The notes under the pieces are model-generated. The model did not search any database. It was not told the origin of the DNA and was given only the letters and a program-made list of their open reading frames with translations. From contig NZ_AP023212.1 in the NCBI RefSeq assembly GCF_016593255.1, positions 186,001-250,000 on the forward strand: a DNA stretch of 64,000 nt, read 5' to 3'. This document shows, one piece after another, positions 45,683-54,532 of this stretch (positions within the stretch are counted from its first letter, which is position 1; the number at the start of each line of letters is the position of its first letter). Origin of the DNA: Hydrogenimonas urashimensis. Its GTDB lineage: Bacteria; Campylobacterota; Campylobacteria; Campylobacterales; Hydrogenimonadaceae. The position numbers were made by a program, and so were the translations under genes.

Positions 45683-47632
45683 ATGTTCATACCGTTTCGC
45701 GTACCCGATTTCGACACGTTCGTCGATGCGTTGCAGAATCTCTTGAAAGAGAACGAAAAAAAGATCGAAGCGCTGTTGGCCCAAAGCGAGAAGGAGTACA
45801 TCACTTTCGCCAGGCCCTATATGGAGACATTCGAAAAGCTCGATCTCTTCTTTACCCCGCTCTCCCATCTCAACAGCGTGGAGAACTCCGAAAAGACGCA
45901 GAAAACCTACGAAGCGTCGCTGCCGCTGCTTTCGCACTACCATACGAAACTCATGCAGAACAAAAAACTCTATGAGGCCTTTGCGTCGATACGGGGCGAG
46001 GATGCGGCGCAAAAGGAGATGCTGCGGCTTGAAATCCGGGACTTCAGACTCTCCGGCGTCGATCTTCCCGAAGAGAAGAAAAAGAGGCTCGAAGAGATCG
46101 ACCTGAAACTCAGCGAGCTCAACAACCGTTTCTCCCAGAACCTTCTTGATGCGACGAACGCCTACGAACTGATCGTCGAAGATCCGAAAGACGTGGAGGG
46201 AATTCCGCAAAACGATCTGAAACTCGCAGAAACGGAAAAGGAGGGAAAACGAGTCTGGAAATTCACTCTTCAGCTGCCAAGCTACATGGCCTACATGAGC
46301 TATGGGCCCAACAGAGCGCTGCGCGAGGAGCTCTACCGGGCCTACGTGACCCGGGCTCCCGAAAACGGGGACGTCATCGACGAGATACTGCGGCTTCGGG
46401 ACGAGAAGGCCAAAATACTCGGATTCGACCATTACAGCGAGCTTTCGCTGGCCACCAAAATGGCGCCGAACGACGATGCCGTCGTCCGTTTTCTGAATGA
46501 ACTGGCCGACGCGTCACTCCCCCACGCTGAAAAAGAGGTCCACAAACTCGAACAACTGGCACGTGAGGAGGGGCTCGATACCATCGAGAGCTTCGACGTC
46601 GCCTACTACAGTGAAAAACTCAAAAAGAGAGAACTCGATTTCGACGACGAGATGACACGTCCGTTTTTCGAGCAGGGCAGGGTAGTGAAGGGACTGCTCG
46701 ACTTTGTCAGCGAGCTTTTCGGAATCGACTTCGTCGAAGTCGATGTGCCGGTTTGGAACGAGAAGGTAAAAGTCTATGATCTCGTAGAAAACGGCGAAAG
46801 CTTCGCCAGGATCTATTTCGATCTCGAGGCCCGAAAAAACAAGCGCGGCGGTGCATGGATGAACGACTGGCAGACCCATCATGAGGACGAAAATGGAAGG
46901 GTACATCCCGCCTCCGCTTTTGTCGTGTGCAATTTCCCGCCATCGAGTGGCGATGTACCGTCTCTTTTGCGTCACGATGATGTTGTGACACTCTTTCACG
47001 AGATGGGGCACGCCATCCATCACCTTTTCAGCAGGGTCAGGGAACGGTTCGTCAGCGGTATTCATGGGGTCGCGTGGGATGTGGTCGAGTTTCCGTCCCA
47101 GTTTCTTGAAAATTTTGCCTACGAAAAAGAGGTGCTCGACCGCTTCGCGAGACATTACGAAACCGGGGAGTCCCTTCCGCGCGAACTGGCGGAAAAGATC
47201 AAACGAAGCAGGAATTTTCTCGCGGCCATGGGAATGTTGAGGCAGATAGAGTTCGCCCTTTTTGACTTTATGCTTCATCAAAGACTCTATCAGGGAGAGG
47301 AGGTCCAGCGGCTTCTCGATGGATTGCGGGAACGGCTGGCGCTGATCAAACCGCCGGCCTACAACCGTTTTCAGTGGGGTTTCGCGCATATTTTCGCGGG
47401 GGGATACGCGGCAGGCTACTACAGTTACAAATGGGCAGAAGTGCTTAGTGCCGACGCCTTTTTCGCCTGTTACGAAAAAGGGCGCATAAAAAGGGAGATG
47501 ACAGACGGTTACAAACAGACCATATTGGAAAAAGGCGCCAGCGCGCCAATGGACAGCCTCTATCGCGAATGGCTGGGACGCGACCCCGATCCGAATGCGC
47601 TTGTGAAACTCTACGATCTGGCAAGTCGATGA
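45683..47632 (+). CDS. M3-family oligopeptidase
   Basis: A 649-residue zinc metallopeptidase of the thimet/oligopeptidase A family, which cuts short peptides in the cytosol. The zinc motif 'LFHEMGHAIHHLF' is near residue 440, with the downstream Glu ligand in the 'DVVEFPSQFLENFAYE' block. 'GFAHIFAGGYAAGYYSYKWAEVLSADAF' region is typical of OpdA. The length is close to the usual ~680. GAGGGGGA serves ATG 45683. It overlaps the next small gene by four bases. Confidence 0.93.
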   Translation: MFIPFRVPDFDTFVDALQNLLKENEKKIEALLAQSEKEYITFARPYMETFEKLDLFFTPLSHLNSVENSEKTQKTYEASLPLLSHYHTKLMQNKKLYEAFASIRGEDAAQKEMLRLEIRDFRLSGVDLPEEKKKRLEEIDLKLSELNNRFSQNLLDATNAYELIVEDPKDVEGIPQNDLKLAETEKEGKRVWKFTLQLPSYMAYMSYGPNRALREELYRAYVTRAPENGDVIDEILRLRDEKAKILGFDHYSELSLATKMAPNDDAVVRFLNELADASLPHAEKEVHKLEQLAREEGLDTIESFDVAYYSEKLKKRELDFDDEMTRPFFEQGRVVKGLLDFVSELFGIDFVEVDVPVWNEKVKVYDLVENGESFARIYFDLEARKNKRGGAWMNDWQTHHEDENGRVHPASAFVVCNFPPSSGDVPSLLRHDDVVTLFHEMGHAIHHLFSRVRERFVSGIHGVAWDVVEFPSQFLENFAYEKEVLDRFARHYETGESLPRELAEKIKRSRNFLAAMGMLRQIEFALFDFMLHQRLYQGEEVQRLLDGLRERLALIKPPAYNRFQWGFAHIFAGGYAAGYYSYKWAEVLSADAFFACYEKGRIKREMTDGYKQTILEKGASAPMDSLYREWLGRDPDPNALVKLYDLASR

Positions 47633-47937
47633 GCAGTTTTGAATTCTGGGGGTACGTTCTTGTCATCGGGTCGATACTGACCTACATCTGCTGGGGATTC
47701 GTTTTCGCGATTCAGGGCCTTCTGCTGCTGCACGGTCGGCCCGAGGCGGTGGCCTGGCTGAAAAAGCGCTACACGATCAAAAGTTTTATGCGCGAACTCT
47801 ACGTTTTCATGCCTATGCTCTATATTTTCCATTTTCTGCTGGAAGTGCTCCCGCGCCTGATAGGGATCGACGATGCCGTCATAAAATTCAGCGTGGGGGA
47901 CCTGATCGAGCGTGCCGAAGACGCACTGGGCCGTTGA
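47629..47937 (+). CDS. Small membrane protein, unknown
   Basis: A 102-residue protein with two hydrophobic segments (about 5-30, 'FWGYVLVIGSILTYICWGFVFAIQGLLLL', and 60-78, 'YVFMPMLYIFHFLLEVL'). I do not recognise a family. Its ATG overlaps the M3 peptidase stop (ATGA), so they are coupled. A terminator hairpin follows about 40 bases after the stop. Confidence 0.65.
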   Translation: MSSFEFWGYVLVIGSILTYICWGFVFAIQGLLLLHGRPEAVAWLKKRYTIKSFMRELYVFMPMLYIFHFLLEVLPRLIGIDDAVIKFSVGDLIERAEDALGR

Positions 47938-47979
47938 TTGGAGAATCCCTTCAAACTATATCTGCAAAAAAGAGACGGG

Positions 47980-48000
47980 TAGAGGTTTCCTCTATCTTTT
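47980..48000. terminator. Hairpin shared by two convergent genes
   Basis: Stem TAGAGG/CCTCTA with a TTT loop, followed by TCTTTT on the plus strand. On the minus strand a T-run (CTCTTTTTT) lies six bases beyond the stem. It can serve the small membrane gene and nhaA, whose stop codon lies within it. Confidence 0.5.
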
Positions 48001-49164
48001 CGCTTTCTTCGTCGTTGACAACAGAACGAGATAACCCACGATTCCGGAGAGAAACGATCCGATAAGAATGCCCAGCCGCTCGTCGACGAGGGGGATGCAG
48101 GCACCGCCGGTGCATTCGAAGGCGAGCGATCCGATGAAAAGGCTCATCGTAAAACCGACACCCCCCAAAACGGAGAGGCCGTAAAGATGTTTCCATCCTA
48201 TCCCGTCGGGGAGCGAGCCAAGACGCAGGAAGATGGCCAGCGAGCTGAAGAGGAAGATGCCAAGCTGCTTGCCCAAAAAGAGCCCAAGTGCGATTCCAAC
48301 CGTCACGGCGTCTGTGAAATCCCCTACCGAGACGTTGGAAAAGCTGATTCCTGTATTGACGAAGGCGAACAGCGGAAGAATGACATGGTTGACAGGCGCA
48401 TGTAGCGAGTGTTCCAGGGCATGAAAGCTCGCCTTGTTGTTTCGTATCGGAATGAAGAGGCCCAGTATGACGCCGGCAAGCGTGGCATGGACCCCCGATT
48501 TGAGCATCGCGACCCACATGACGATGCCGATGAGAACATAGGCGGTATTGTTCACGACTCCCCCTCTGTTCATCATGAAAAGAGTGAATATCGTGGCTGC
48601 GACGATGCCCAGTGAGAGGTAGGAGAGGCCGGAGGTATAAAAAAGTGCGATGATGATGATCGCCCCGAGGTCGTCGATGATGGCCAATGTTAAAAGAAAG
48701 AGTTTAAGCACCGGCGGAACCCTTTTGCCCAGCAGAGAAAGGATGCCCAGGGCGAAGGCGATATCGGTGGCCGTGGGTATGGCCCACCCCTGCATCGCAG
48801 CGGGGTTTTCGCTGTTGAAAAAGGCGTAGATTATCGCTGGAATGGCCATGCCGCCGAATGCCGCGAAGGCGGGCACAGTGATTTTTCCGGGATCTTTCAG
48901 CTCCCCTTCAACCACTTCCCTTTTGATCTCCAGGCCGACCATGAAAAAGAACACGGCCATCAGGCCGTCGTTGATCCAAAGGAGCAGGGGTTTGTCGATA
49001 ATCAGCGTGCCGATGCGTATCGTCACGGGAATTTCGGTAAAGGCGTCGTAGTATCCCTTCAGGGGCGAGTTGGCGATGAGCATCGCCGCAAGGGTCATCA
49101 GAAAAAGCAGTATTCCCGTTGAGGAGTCTTTCTTGAAGAAAGCGAGCAGGTTGTCTTTGAGCAT
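47992..49164 (-). CDS. nhaA: Na+/H+ antiporter NhaA
   Basis: Exchanges sodium for protons across the inner membrane. The 390-residue protein has about 12 membrane segments. It shows 'DGLMAVFFFMVGLEIKREVVEGEL', 'GWAIPTATDIAFALGILSLLG' (the unwound helix IV with the Asp), 'LLTLAIIDDLGAIIIIALFY' (the ion-binding Asp-Asp pair) and 'HATLAGVILGL'. Length is normal. Confidence 0.96.
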   Translation of the reverse strand: MLKDNLLAFFKKDSSTGILLFLMTLAAMLIANSPLKGYYDAFTEIPVTIRIGTLIIDKPLLLWINDGLMAVFFFMVGLEIKREVVEGELKDPGKITVPAFAAFGGMAIPAIIYAFFNSENPAAMQGWAIPTATDIAFALGILSLLGKRVPPVLKLFLLTLAIIDDLGAIIIIALFYTSGLSYLSLGIVAATIFTLFMMNRGGVVNNTAYVLIGIVMWVAMLKSGVHATLAGVILGLFIPIRNNKASFHALEHSLHAPVNHVILPLFAFVNTGISFSNVSVGDFTDAVTVGIALGLFLGKQLGIFLFSSLAIFLRLGSLPDGIGWKHLYGLSVLGGVGFTMSLFIGSLAFECTGGACIPLVDERLGILIGSFLSGIVGYLVLLSTTKKAKR

Positions 49165-49222
49165 GGCATCGCGTCCGTTTTTGGAAAATTATACCATCAG
49201 TACGATGCCCGAAAGCGGTGAT

Positions 49223-49327
49223 CTACTTGTCGTGGAATTTTTTTTGGTAGTAAACCGTGAAGACAACGACAACGGCGGTGACGAAGAGTATGGAGAGTAT
49301 CTCCCACAGCAATTCATCGACCGTCAT
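49223..49327 (-). CDS. Possible 34-residue single-span membrane peptide
   Basis: An ATG at 49327 opens a frame that encodes an acidic start (MTVDELLWEI), a membrane helix (LSILFVTAVVVVFTVYY) and a basic end (QKKFHDK). The N-acidic, C-basic layout is that of a real small membrane protein. The ribosome site (AAAGAA) is weak. It lies 86 bases downstream of argG on the same strand. It could also be chance. Confidence 0.45.
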   Translation of the reverse strand: MTVDELLWEILSILFVTAVVVVFTVYYQKKFHDK

Positions 49328-49412
49328 TGATATTCTTTAGTATGAAAATAGGTTCTTCCGCATCTTCGCAAAGAGTCCCTCCGCCGGCAACCATGAAAAG
49401 AGGCGGGTGCCC

Positions 49413-50627
49413 TCATTTTTTTCGCGCGTGGCCCTCGATGATAAACCGCAGGGCGTTGAGGCGGATGAATCCTTCCGCGTCTTTCTGGTTGTAGACCGTA
49501 TCCTCTTCGAACGTGCTGAATTCCGGATGGAAAAGGGTGTTGGGAGAGCGTCGTCCGACCACCATGACGCTTCCTTTGTAGAGTTTAAGGCGGACATCGC
49601 CGTTGACGTTTTCCTGGGTTTTGTCGATTGCCGCCTGGAGCATTTCACGCTCGGGTGCGAACCAGAAACCGTTGTAGATGAGCTTCGCATAGCGGGGCAT
49701 CAGCTCGTCTTTCAGGTGCGCCTCTTCGCGGTCGAGTGTGATCGATTCGATGGCCCGGTGCGCTTTGAGCATAATGGTGCCGCCCGGCGTCTCGTAACAT
49801 CCGCGGCTCTTCATGCCGACAAAGCGGTTTTCGACCAGGTCGAGTCGTCCGATGCCGTGTTTGCTTCCAAGACGGTTGAGCTCCATTAGAATCTGGGCCG
49901 GCGTCATCTCTTCGCCGTTGATGGCGACGGGATCGCCACTCTTGTAGGTGATGGTGATGTATTCGGGGGCATCCGGGGCGTTTTCGGGGCTGACGGTCCA
50001 GCGCCACATCTCCTCTTCGGGTTCGTTCATCGGATCTTCCAGCCGGCCGCCTTCGTAAGAGATGTGCAGGAGGTTGGCATCCATGGAGTAGGGGGACTTT
50101 TTGCCGTGTTTTTCGATCGGTATGCCGTGGTCTTCCGCAAACTTGAGCAGTTTCTCCCGGCTGTTGAGATCCCACTCTCTCCATGGCGCGATGATCGTTA
50201 TGTCGGGATTGAGCGCCAGGTAGCCCAGTTCGAAACGGACCTGGTCGTTTCCTTTTCCGGTCGCACCGTGGCTGACGGCGTCGGCGCCCGTGAGCTTCGC
50301 GATCTCGATCTGGCGCTTGGCGATGAGGGGACGGGCGATGGACGTGCCGAGCAGGTACTCCCCTTCGTAGATGGCGTTGGCCCGGAACATCGGAAAGACG
50401 TAATCTTGCACGAACTCCTCCCGAAGATCCTCGATGAAGATGTTTTCCGGTTTGATGCCCAGTTTCAGTGCCTTCTCCCTGGCGGGTTCGACCTCTTCTC
50501 CCTGACCTATGTCCGCGGTAAACGTGACCACTTCGCAGTTGTACTCATCCTGCAGCCATTTCAGGATGATACTGGTGTCGAGGCCGCCGGAATAGGCGAG
50601 AACGACTTTTTTGACATTTTTTTTCAT
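49413..50627 (-). CDS. argG: Argininosuccinate synthase
   Basis: Joins citrulline and aspartate with ATP in arginine synthesis. The 404-residue protein has '[18 protein letters not shown]' (P-loop of the PP-ATPase type), '[10 protein letters not shown]', '[15 protein letters not shown]', 'APWREWD' and '[11 protein letters not shown]', all diagnostic. Length is normal. Confidence 0.97.
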   Translation of the reverse strand: MKKNVKKVVLAYSGGLDTSIILKWLQDEYNCEVVTFTADIGQGEEVEPAREKALKLGIKPENIFIEDLREEFVQDYVFPMFRANAIYEGEYLLGTSIARPLIAKRQIEIAKLTGADAVSHGATGKGNDQVRFELGYLALNPDITIIAPWREWDLNSREKLLKFAEDHGIPIEKHGKKSPYSMDANLLHISYEGGRLEDPMNEPEEEMWRWTVSPENAPDAPEYITITYKSGDPVAINGEEMTPAQILMELNRLGSKHGIGRLDLVENRFVGMKSRGCYETPGGTIMLKAHRAIESITLDREEAHLKDELMPRYAKLIYNGFWFAPEREMLQAAIDKTQENVNGDVRLKLYKGSVMVVGRRSPNTLFHPEFSTFEEDTVYNQKDAEGFIRLNALRFIIEGHARKK

Positions 50628-50683
50628 GAAGCTGTACCCCTTGGAAAATTTGGAGTGATTTTATCCAAAAAGAGTTGAAAGGA

Positions 50684-50944
50684 TTATGATGTAATGTCGA
50701 GGCGGGTGGAAGAAACGGACCCGCCGGAGGAGGTGAGGAATTTTTTGGATGTTTCGACTCTTTTCATCTCTTCGGCGAGCTCTCTTTTTTTACCGATGAT
50801 GAGACCGCGGGCCTGATCGATCAGATGCATCGCGCGTTTTATTTCATCGGTCGTGTCGAATGCCGGCATCCGGTCGATCAGAGATGAGAGGCGTTCTTCG
50901 TCCTCTTCGATTAGGGCGATTTTGAAATCGTCAAGCCATGCCAT
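50684..50944 (-). CDS. FliT-like small protein
   Basis: An 86-residue helical protein, 'DDFKIALIEEDEERLSSLIDRMP' followed by a second helix pair and a Ser/Thr-rich tail. It overlaps the end of fliS by 14 bases and is the last gene of flaG-fliS. The position and helical nature suggest a FliT-type export chaperone, but the sequence alone does not establish this. Confidence 0.6.
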   Translation of the reverse strand: MAWLDDFKIALIEEDEERLSSLIDRMPAFDTTDEIKRAMHLIDQARGLIIGKKRELAEEMKRVETSKKFLTSSGGSVSSTRLDITS

Positions 50945-51311
50945 CTGCCGTCACTTCTCTCCAGGCTTCCAGGAGTGTCCGGGTCACTTTGAGCACGATG
51001 TCGATCTTCTCCGGGCAGTTTTCGATATTGCTTTCTGTCATGAATTTGATCTGCTGGTTGTAGAGTCCTTCGAGATAGTAGGCGACATCGCCGCCTTTTT
51101 CGGGATCAAGGGAATTGATCAGTTCCACAAAAATCGCAATGGTCCGGTTGGTCCAGTAGGCCCGCTTTTCGATCTCTTTGTTCTCGATCGACTTTTTCGC
51201 CAGCGATGCGAAGCGGATGATCCCTTCGTACAGCATCTCGATCAGTTTTTCCGGGGATTCGATCTGAAGGTTGTTCTGGGTATAGGTACTGTATGCGGCT
51301 GCTGCGGTCAT
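50931..51311 (-). CDS. fliS: Flagellin export chaperone FliS
   Basis: A 126-residue four-helix chaperone that keeps flagellin unfolded before export. It begins 'AAYSTYTQNNLQIESPEKLIEMLYEGIIRFA' region, a strong FliS signature, and has 'EINSLDPEKGGDVAYYLEGLYNYQ'-like sequence in the third helix. It lies directly after flaG with a 50-base gap; fliD, which normally lies between them, is absent. Confidence 0.92.
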   Translation of the reverse strand: MTAAAAYSTYTQNNLQIESPEKLIEMLYEGIIRFASLAKKSIENKEIEKRAYWTNRTIAIFVELINSLDPEKGGDVAYYLEGLYNQQIKFMTESNIENCPEKIDIVLKVTRTLLEAWREVTADGMA

Positions 51312-51361
51312 TAAAAAATCCTTTTTTACTTAAATTATGCATCCATGCAAAAATCGGGCTT

Positions 51362-51739
51362 TCACCCTTTTTTGTCGAAAATCATTCCGACAATCTCACG
51401 CATTTTGGCGGCCAGGCGCATCGCCTCTTCCGAAGGAATCTTGCGAATCTCCTGATTGTTGCTCGAATCGATGACCGATATGTAGAGCTCCTCGATGGAA
51501 TCGTCAAAACCGAAGCGGATGCTCGTTTTGAGCGGGTTCATCTCTTTGTTGAGTTTGTCGGTAATCTCCTGCAGCTGCTTTTTCAGCTTTTCGGCATCGG
51601 CTCTCTCTTCCGTTTTTTGCGCCTCTTCCTTGCGCATCTGCAAAGAGTTTTTATGGGTTTGCTGTACAGATTGATGTGCGTGCCCAACACCCTGTGACGA
51701 TGGGGGCTGCTGAGTGCGCATTGCGTTGAATATTTCCAT
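51362..51739 (-). CDS. flaG: FlaG family protein
   Basis: A 125-residue protein of the FlaG family, linked to filament length. The first 45 residues are Gln- and His-rich and variable. A coiled coil follows, and the C-terminus 'IRFGFDDSIEELYISVIDSSNNQEIRKIPSEEAMRLA' region is the conserved FlaG core. GGAGGTGAAGG precedes the ATG. A sigma-28 promoter is visible upstream. Confidence 0.9.
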   Translation of the reverse strand: MEIFNAMRTQQPPSSQGVGHAHQSVQQTHKNSLQMRKEEAQKTEERADAEKLKKQLQEITDKLNKEMNPLKTSIRFGFDDSIEELYISVIDSSNNQEIRKIPSEEAMRLAAKMREIVGMIFDKKG

Positions 51740-51772
51740 GCGTCCTTCACCTCCGATTTGTGCTTTGAAGAA

Positions 51773-51799
51773 GTATCGGATGGTTTGCGAAATAGTTTA
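51773..51799 (-). promoter_or_regulatory. Sigma-28 (FliA) promoter of flaG-fliS
   Basis: On the minus strand TAAA, 15 bases, then TCCGATAC, against the FliA consensus TAAA-N15-GCCGATAA. It lies about 35 bases before the flaG ATG. Sigma-28 control is established for late flagellar genes in Campylobacter. Confidence 0.65.
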
Positions 51800-51830
51800 G
51801 GTCGGTTTCAAAAACCCATCTTGGGAATGA

Positions 51831-51836
51831 TATAAT
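51831..51836 (+). promoter_or_regulatory. -10 box for the receiver-like gene and rsmD
   Basis: TGATATAAT forms an extended -10 about 50 bases before the ATG at 51887. Confidence 0.45.
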
Positions 51837-51886
51837 AACGGCGTGACTCCACCGTACCGGGTGACGCCGGTAAAAACAGGGCTTTC

Positions 51887-52252
51887 ATGAAAATCGCACT
51901 CAAATGCCATTCCATATTAATAGAAAAGAGTCTGCACCGGTTTTTGAAGAACAGGCTCGTACCCGAGCAGGAGGCGGATATTGTGGTGTCCGATCACGAT
52001 ACGGTGACGGAAAAACCGCTGCTTCGTATCGGCAGCGATCCGGAAGCCGACCTCAAAAAACCCTTTTCACGTTCGCAGCTCATGATCAAACTCGAAGAGA
52101 AGCTTAAAAGCAGTACGAACCGGCAGAGGGTTCACTCCTTTTCCCTCGAAGAGGAGGACGAGACGCTCGAAGAGAAGATCGAAAGGGTAACACGTCTGTT
52201 TGTCGACGATCTTGTTGCCATCATAAAAGAGCACTATGAAACCAAAAAGTAG
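51887..52252 (+). CDS. Small protein with degenerate receiver-like features
   Basis: A 121-residue protein I cannot assign. 'ADIVVSDHDT', 'PLLRIGSDPE' and 'DLKKPFSRSQLMIKLEEKL' recall strands 3 to 5 of a response-regulator receiver domain (phosphorylation Asp region, and the Lys-Pro-Phe motif), but the fold would be too short and helices are missing. The C-terminal 40 residues form a charged helix. It overlaps rsmD by 17 bases. A similar unknown gene precedes rsmD and flgI in Campylobacter as I recall. Confidence 0.55.
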   Translation: MKIALKCHSILIEKSLHRFLKNRLVPEQEADIVVSDHDTVTEKPLLRIGSDPEADLKKPFSRSQLMIKLEEKLKSSTNRQRVHSFSLEEEDETLEEKIERVTRLFVDDLVAIIKEHYETKK

Positions 52253-52832
52253 CCCGATGACGACCAAAATCATTGGTGGGAAATACCGGGGCAAGAAGAT
52301 AGTTCTGCCCGACAAGAGTGTCACACGCAGCTCAAAAGCGAGACTTCGCGAGTCTCTTTTCAACACGCTGCAGTTCGACCTGATCGACAGAAATTTCATC
52401 GAAATGTTCGGCGGAAGCGGTTCAGTTGGCCTTGAAGCGATCAGCAGGGGAGCGAAGCGGGCGTGGTTCATCGAGCGGGACCGCGACTCCTACAGAACGC
52501 TTCGGAACAATTGCGGATCGCTCGATCCCAAGCGATGCGAGCTTCTGTTGGGAGACGCTTTTGAAGAACTGCCCCGGATTCTGGAAAAGCTGAAGGAGAG
52601 GGGCGAGAAAGCCTATCTCTACATCGACCCGCCATTCTCCATACGCGAAGGGTACGAAGAGATCTACGACAACGTGCTCGCGACGATCGCCCGTATCGAT
52701 CCGGCGGTTATTTGCATGATCATCGTGGAACACATGACAAAAGCCGAGTTTCCCGACACGATAGGGCCCTTCAAACGGGTGAAATTCAAAAAATTCGGCA
52801 AAAGCGCACTGAGTTACTACACCGCGGCGTAA
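52236..52832 (+). CDS. rsmD: 16S rRNA m2G966 methyltransferase
   Basis: Methylates G966 of 16S rRNA. The 198-residue protein has 'IIGGKYRGKKIVLPDKSVTRSSKARLRESLFNTL' region, 'EMFGGSGSVGLEAISRGA' (SAM site), and the N6/N2-type catalytic 'YIDPPFS' at about 128-134. ATG 52236 and an in-frame ATG at 52257 are both possible starts. It overlaps the gene before it and precedes flgI. Confidence 0.93.
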   Translation: MKPKSSPMTTKIIGGKYRGKKIVLPDKSVTRSSKARLRESLFNTLQFDLIDRNFIEMFGGSGSVGLEAISRGAKRAWFIERDRDSYRTLRNNCGSLDPKRCELLLGDAFEELPRILEKLKERGEKAYLYIDPPFSIREGYEEIYDNVLATIARIDPAVICMIIVEHMTKAEFPDTIGPFKRVKFKKFGKSALSYYTAA

Positions 52833-52888
52833 CTCTGGAACGCCATTTGCTTTCGCTTTTTGAAAGATTTCGAAGCGAAAGGTTTCCA

Positions 52889-53947
52889 TTGAGACGGGCA
52901 GCATTTCTGATCGTACTTTTGCCTCTTTTTCTCCATGCCGCGAAAATAAAAGAGATTTGCAACGTCATCGGCGTTCGGGACAACCAGCTCATCGGATACG
53001 GGCTGGTCGTCGGCCTCAACAAGACTGGAGACGGCACCACTTCCAAATTCACCCTGCAGACCATCGCCAACATGCTGCAGTCGATGAATGTGAAACTCGA
53101 TCCCAAAGATATCAAATCGAAAAATGTGGCCGCTGTCATGGTCACCGCGACACTTCCTCCTTTCGCCCGGCAGGGAGACCGCATCGACGTGGTCGTCTCC
53201 TCGATGGGGGACGCCAAATCGATTGAGGGCGGGACACTTTTGATGACACCGCTCAAAGGGGTCGACGGGCGCATCTATGCACTGGCCCAGGGTTCCGTGA
53301 CGATCGGAGGGAGAAACGGCAGAGGCGCGGGAACGCTCAACCACGCGACCGCCGGCCGCATTCCGGGAGGCGCCCTGGTGGAACAGGAGGTCGCATTCGA
53401 TCTCTACTCGCAAAAACAGGCGACGCTCAGCCTCAAAGAGGCGAACTTCAAAAACGCCATCGCGATTCAGAAGATGCTCAACCGCTACTATAAACAGAGA
53501 GTGGCAGTGGCCATCGATGCCAGAACCATCCGGCTCAAAAAACCGGAAACGATGAGTATGATCGAGTTTCTCGCCGAGGCGCAGGAGTTGTCAATCGATT
53601 ACAGTGTCAAACCCCGCATTGTCATCGATGAAAGGACAGGGACCATCGTGTCCGGCGTGGATATCGAAGTTGAGCCTGTCATGATTACACACGGTGACAT
53701 CGTTGTCAAAATCGAACGACAGAAGCGACTTCCGGCGATCAAAAAAGGATCGGATGCCGTCAATATCGGACGCAATACACAGATACAGCCCGGGAACAAC
53801 GCGGTCGTGACACGCCCGGGTGCGACGACCGTCGCAAATATCGCCCGGTCGCTGAAAAAACTGGGTGCGACACCCAAAGACATCATTTCGATTCTCGAAG
53901 CGATGAAAAATGCGGGGGCGATTCACGCCGACCTGCAGATCATTTAA
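52889..53947 (+). CDS. flgI: Flagellar P-ring protein FlgI
   Basis: Forms the P ring around the flagellar rod in the peptidoglycan layer. The start is TTG 52889, six bases after GAAAGG; it gives a signal peptide 'RRAAFLIVLLPLFLHAAKI'. The mature part has 'LIGYGLVVGLNKTGDGT', 'NVAAVMVTATLPPFARQGDRIDV', 'LLMTPLKGVDG' and 'GGALVEQEV', typical of FlgI. The length (352 residues) is normal. First of the flgI-flgJ-flgM-flgN-flgK run. Confidence 0.95.
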   Translation: MRRAAFLIVLLPLFLHAAKIKEICNVIGVRDNQLIGYGLVVGLNKTGDGTTSKFTLQTIANMLQSMNVKLDPKDIKSKNVAAVMVTATLPPFARQGDRIDVVVSSMGDAKSIEGGTLLMTPLKGVDGRIYALAQGSVTIGGRNGRGAGTLNHATAGRIPGGALVEQEVAFDLYSQKQATLSLKEANFKNAIAIQKMLNRYYKQRVAVAIDARTIRLKKPETMSMIEFLAEAQELSIDYSVKPRIVIDERTGTIVSGVDIEVEPVMITHGDIVVKIERQKRLPAIKKGSDAVNIGRNTQIQPGNNAVVTRPGATTVANIARSLKKLGATPKDIISILEAMKNAGAIHADLQII

Positions 53948-53956
53948 GGAGAAGCC

Positions 53957-54244
53957 ATGCAGATTCGGATTCCAGAATTCAGCGGGGTCGAACCCGGGGT
54001 TCCTTCACTCAATGCAAAACCGAACGAGAGGGTGAGACTCAAAGAGCAGACCGATGCGTTTGAGGCGATCATACTGAAAATGCTTCTTGACAAATCAATA
54101 CAGGGAAACGATCCGCTTCTTCCCAAAGATCCGGGCCGGGAGATCTACCAGTCGATGATGAACGGGGAGCGAAGCAAGCAGCTCAGCGGGGCTTTCGGGT
54201 ACAGTGAACTTTTGTTTAACTATTTGGTTGAAAAACGGGCTTAA
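53957..54244 (+). CDS. flgJ: Rod-binding protein, FlgJ-like
   Basis: A 95-residue single-domain protein matching the N-terminal rod-binding part of FlgJ: 'KEQTDAFEAIILKMLLDKS' and 'DPGREIYQSMMNGERSKQLSGAFGYSE'. The muramidase domain of enteric FlgJ is absent, as is usual in Campylobacterota. AAGGAG precedes ATG. Confidence 0.87.
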   Translation: MQIRIPEFSGVEPGVPSLNAKPNERVRLKEQTDAFEAIILKMLLDKSIQGNDPLLPKDPGREIYQSMMNGERSKQLSGAFGYSELLFNYLVEKRA

Positions 54245-54273
54245 CAAATAATCCATTTTGTCGATAGTATAAT
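54242..54273 (+). promoter_or_regulatory. Candidate promoter of flgM
   Basis: TATAAT (54268-54273) overlaps a sigma-28-like TAAC-N14-GTCGATAG. Control by both factors is possible; flgM is a known sigma-28 target in related bacteria. Confidence 0.4.
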
Positions 54274-54305
54274 TACAGAAGCATATCAATGACAAAGGAT
54301 GCATA

Positions 54306-54518
54306 ATGATTCGCAACGTAGGTGCCCAAAACAGCGGGACGATAATCAACGATATGAGGAAGAACGACGTGCAAAACGCACAGAATATCGAAAAACAGAC
54401 AGTGGAAAAACAGAGCAGGGTCGATGAGTTGAAAAAACAGATCGCCAATGGAGAGTACCAGATCGATCTGAAAGCCACCGCAACGAAAATGGCTCAGGAG
54501 CTCAAACCCGATCTCTAA
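54306..54518 (+). CDS. flgM: Anti-sigma-28 factor FlgM
   Basis: A 70-residue protein that holds FliA inactive until the hook is complete. The C-terminal 'RVDELKKQIANGEYQIDLKATATKMAQEL' region is the FlgM motif that contacts sigma-28. The N-terminal part is short and disordered-looking. Position between flgJ and flgN supports the call. Confidence 0.85.
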   Translation: MIRNVGAQNSGTIINDMRKNDVQNAQNIEKQTVEKQSRVDELKKQIANGEYQIDLKATATKMAQELKPDL

Positions 54519-54532
54519 ACCGAGGAAATAAG

